11,483 nt of DNA from Burkholderia sp. (GTDB lineage: Bacteria > Pseudomonadota > Gammaproteobacteria > Burkholderiales > Burkholderiaceae). This document shows, piece by piece, positions 9,864 through 11,483 of the stretch; positions within the stretch are counted from its first letter, which is position 1, and each line of letters begins with the position of its first letter. The translations under genes and the position numbers were made by a program. Location: NCBI GenBank assembly GCA_028292565.1, contig JAQGMD010000181.1, positions 1-11,483 on the forward strand, given 5' to 3'. Below the pieces are notes generated by a model. It was not told the DNA's origin. It saw only the letters and a list, made by a program, of their open reading frames with translations, and made no database searches.

Positions 9864-11159
9864 ATGAGCTCCGTCCCACTCGCCGAACGCCTTCGCCCCC
9901 ATACGCTTGACGATGTCATCGGCCAGCATCACCTGCTCGGCCCGGGCAAACCCTTGCGCGTGGCTTTCGAATCGGGCGAACCGCATTCGATGATCCTGTG
10001 GGGCCCGCCGGGTGTCGGCAAGACCACGCTGGCGCGCCTGATGGCGGACAGTTTCAATGCGGAATTCATCGCGCTGTCCGCGGTGCTTTCCGGCGTCAAG
10101 GACATCCGCGAAGCGGTCGAGCGGGCGCAAATTTTGCGTGCCAATTCAGGCCGCCGCACCATCCTGTTCGTTGATGAAGTACACCGTTTCAACAAGAGCC
10201 AACAGGATGCATTCCTGCCGCATGTCGAAAGCGGGCTGTTCACTTTCATCGGTGCGACCACCGAGAACCCTTCCTTCGAAGTAAACGGCGCGCTGCTATC
10301 GCGGGCGGCAGTGTATGTCCTCAAGTCACTGTCGGACGACGATCTTGGCGCGATGCTCGACCGCGCCTCCGCGCTCGAGCTGAATGACCTCGGCTTCACT
10401 GCCGAAGCGAAATCCACGCTGGTCGGCAGCGCGGACGGCGATGGCCGCAAGCTGCTGAACAACCTCGAAATCGTCGCCCGCGCCGCGGCCGCGAAGGAAC
10501 AAACCGAAGTCGACGAGGCGCTGCTGGCAACCGCCTTGTCCGAGAACCTGCGCCGTTTCGACAAGGGCGGCGATGCCTTCTACGACCAGATCTCCGCGCT
10601 GCACAAGTCAGTGCGCGGATCCAACCCCGATGCATCGCTGTACTGGTTCGTACGCATGCTCGACGGCGGCGCCGACCCGCGCTACCTGGCCCGCCGCATC
10701 ATCCGCATGGCCAACGAAGATATTGGCCTGGCTGATCCGCGCGCGCTGCGACTCGCGCTCGACGCGACTGAAACCTACGAGCGGCTCGGCTCACCGGAAG
10801 GGGAGCTGGCGCTGGCCGAGGCGGTCGTCTACCTGGCCTGCGCCGCCAAATCCAATGCCGTCTACAACGCCTACAACGCGGCCCGCGCGTTCGTTGCCAA
10901 AGACAAGTCGCGCCCGGTGCCGGAGCATCTGCGCAATGCGCCGACCAAACTGATGAAGGAACTCGGCTACGGCAAGCTGTACCGCTATGCGCATAATGAG
11001 CCGGACGCCTATGCGGCAGGGGAGACCTACCTGCCCGAGGGGATGCGGGATCCGAACTGGTACCAGCCGACCCCCCGCGGCCTGGAGGGCAAGATCGCCG
11101 ATAAGCTGGCTTACCTGCAGTCGCTGGATCGCGAGGCGAAGAAGAACGAGAAGGGCTGA
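9864..11159 (+). CDS. rarA: Replication-associated recombination protein A (AAA+ ATPase, MgsA/WRNIP1 family)
   Basis: This 431-residue AAA+ ATPase is related to clamp-loader subunits and acts at stalled replication forks with SSB and recombination proteins. Visible are the family start PLAERLRPHTLDDVIGQ, Walker A GPPGVGKT (47-54), Walker B LFVDEVHRFN (101-110), sensor 1 GATTENPSF (130-138) and the Ser-Arg of the arginine-finger region (146-147). The C-terminal tetramerisation part carries KSVRGSNPDASLYWFVRMLDGG, RMANEDIGLADPRAL and the closing KLMKELGYGKLYRYAHNEPDAY...YLPEG segment. Length is normal. No Shine-Dalgarno sequence precedes the ATG. A 4-codon frame (ATG at 9853) ends in a TGA overlapping the rarA start as ATGA, which may help translation. 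It sits in the conserved ftsK-lolA-rarA-serS order. Confidence 0.97.
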   Translation: MSSVPLAERLRPHTLDDVIGQHHLLGPGKPLRVAFESGEPHSMILWGPPGVGKTTLARLMADSFNAEFIALSAVLSGVKDIREAVERAQILRANSGRRTILFVDEVHRFNKSQQDAFLPHVESGLFTFIGATTENPSFEVNGALLSRAAVYVLKSLSDDDLGAMLDRASALELNDLGFTAEAKSTLVGSADGDGRKLLNNLEIVARAAAAKEQTEVDEALLATALSENLRRFDKGGDAFYDQISALHKSVRGSNPDASLYWFVRMLDGGADPRYLARRIIRMANEDIGLADPRALRLALDATETYERLGSPEGELALAEAVVYLACAAKSNAVYNAYNAARAFVAKDKSRPVPEHLRNAPTKLMKELGYGKLYRYAHNEPDAYAAGETYLPEGMRDPNWYQPTPRGLEGKIADKLAYLQSLDREAKKNEKG

Positions 11160-11164
11160 CACTT

Positions 11165-11201
11165 CCCCTCTCCCGCTTGCGGGCCGCTTGCGGGAGAGGG
11201 G
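11165..11201. repeat. Strong palindrome after rarA containing a tandem 11-base repeat
   Basis: CCCCTCTCCCGC (11165-11176) and GCGGGAGAGGGG (11190-11201) are perfect 12-base inverted arms. Inside, CCGCTTGCGGG occurs twice in tandem (11173-11183 and 11184-11194), and each copy is itself a small hairpin. It resembles the dispersed CCCTCTCCCGC...GCGGGAGAGGG repeats found between many proteobacterial genes. It begins 5 bases after the rarA stop and probably limits read-through or protects the mRNA end, although no T-run follows. Confidence 0.7.
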
Positions 11202-11318
11202 TGTCGATCTGTCGCGGCCTGTGGGTAAGAGCCAGGCGCAAGCCGGAGAAGGCGAGTGCCAAGGTGACATTGGCAATAATCAAGTCCCCCTCAAAGCTCG
11301 CGACGACTCCAACACGCT

Positions 11319-11327
11319 TGGTACAAT
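11319..11327 (+). promoter_or_regulatory. serS: Candidate extended -10 promoter of serS
   Basis: TGGTACAAT fits the extended -10 form TGnTATAAT with one mismatch in the hexamer (TACAAT, 11322-11327). It lies 36 bases before the serS ATG. No good -35 is present (CGCGAC at 17-base spacing), as is usual for extended -10 promoters. This suggests that serS can be transcribed independently of the upstream operon. Confidence 0.5.
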
Positions 11328-11363
11328 GGCGGTTTCGAAATAATCCGGCCAATTCCCACTCAC

Positions 11364-11483
11364 ATGATCGACATACAACTACTCCGCAAGGACATCGACG
11401 GCGTCGCCGCCCGCCTGGCCGCGCGCAAATTCAAGCTTGATGTTGCCGCCTTCAACGCGCTTGAAGCCGAGCGCAAGCAGATT
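11364..11483 (+). CDS. serS: Seryl-tRNA synthetase, N-terminal part (cut by window edge)
   Basis: The first 40 codons are present: [22 protein letters not shown] and onward, the typical start of bacterial SerS. This N-terminal region begins the long antiparallel coiled coil that grips the extra arm of tRNA-Ser. The class II catalytic core (motifs 1-3) lies beyond the window. The enzyme charges tRNA-Ser and tRNA-Sec with serine in the cytoplasm. The position after ftsK-lolA-rarA matches the E. coli order and supports the call. No clear ribosome site precedes the ATG. The 204-base gap from rarA contains a strong palindrome and a separate promoter candidate. Confidence 0.93.
   Translation, partial: MIDIQLLRKDIDGVAARLAARKFKLDVAAFNALEAERKQI

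Overview
The window looks like core chromosome of a betaproteobacterium, most likely Burkholderiales and probably Oxalobacteraceae (Herbaspirillum/Collimonas type). This is inferred from the GC-rich codon use, the close match of the proteins to beta-proteobacterial family members as I remember them, and the gene neighbourhoods. I see no insertion sequence, prophage gene, CRISPR array, tRNA or rRNA. All long reading frames are conserved housekeeping or widely distributed families.

Left part (1-4607): the N-terminal half of a Ser/Thr protein kinase runs off the left edge on the minus strand. A 340-base gap (473-812) precedes it and is unusually rich in inverted repeats. Next come a FemAB-like N-acyltransferase (minus strand) and, diverging from it, a nadE-glnB pair (glutamine-dependent NAD+ synthetase followed 22 bases later by a PII nitrogen-signalling protein). 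A TRIC-type membrane protein (minus strand) converges on glnB, and one hairpin lies across the junction.

Middle part (4608-6803): a gene-free stretch with REP-like palindromes, then on the minus strand trxB followed by an Smr-domain gene. The 282-base gap between trxB and the divergent ftsK holds promoter-like sequences and a perfect 15-base dyad.

Right part (6804-11483, plus strand): ftsK, lolA, rarA and the first 40 codons of serS. This is the same order as in Escherichia coli, with trxB divergent on the left, but with no lrp between trxB and ftsK. The genes cover chromosome-dimer processing at the septum (FtsK), lipoprotein transport to the outer membrane (LolA), rescue of stalled replication forks (RarA) and tRNA charging (SerS). 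serS appears to have its own promoter downstream of a strong palindrome.

The most interesting non-coding signal is the nested set of inverted repeats at about 586-796. It could be a structured RNA or a small palindromic mobile repeat. The nadE-glnB pairing is the clearest functional link. I found no convincing new multigene system.
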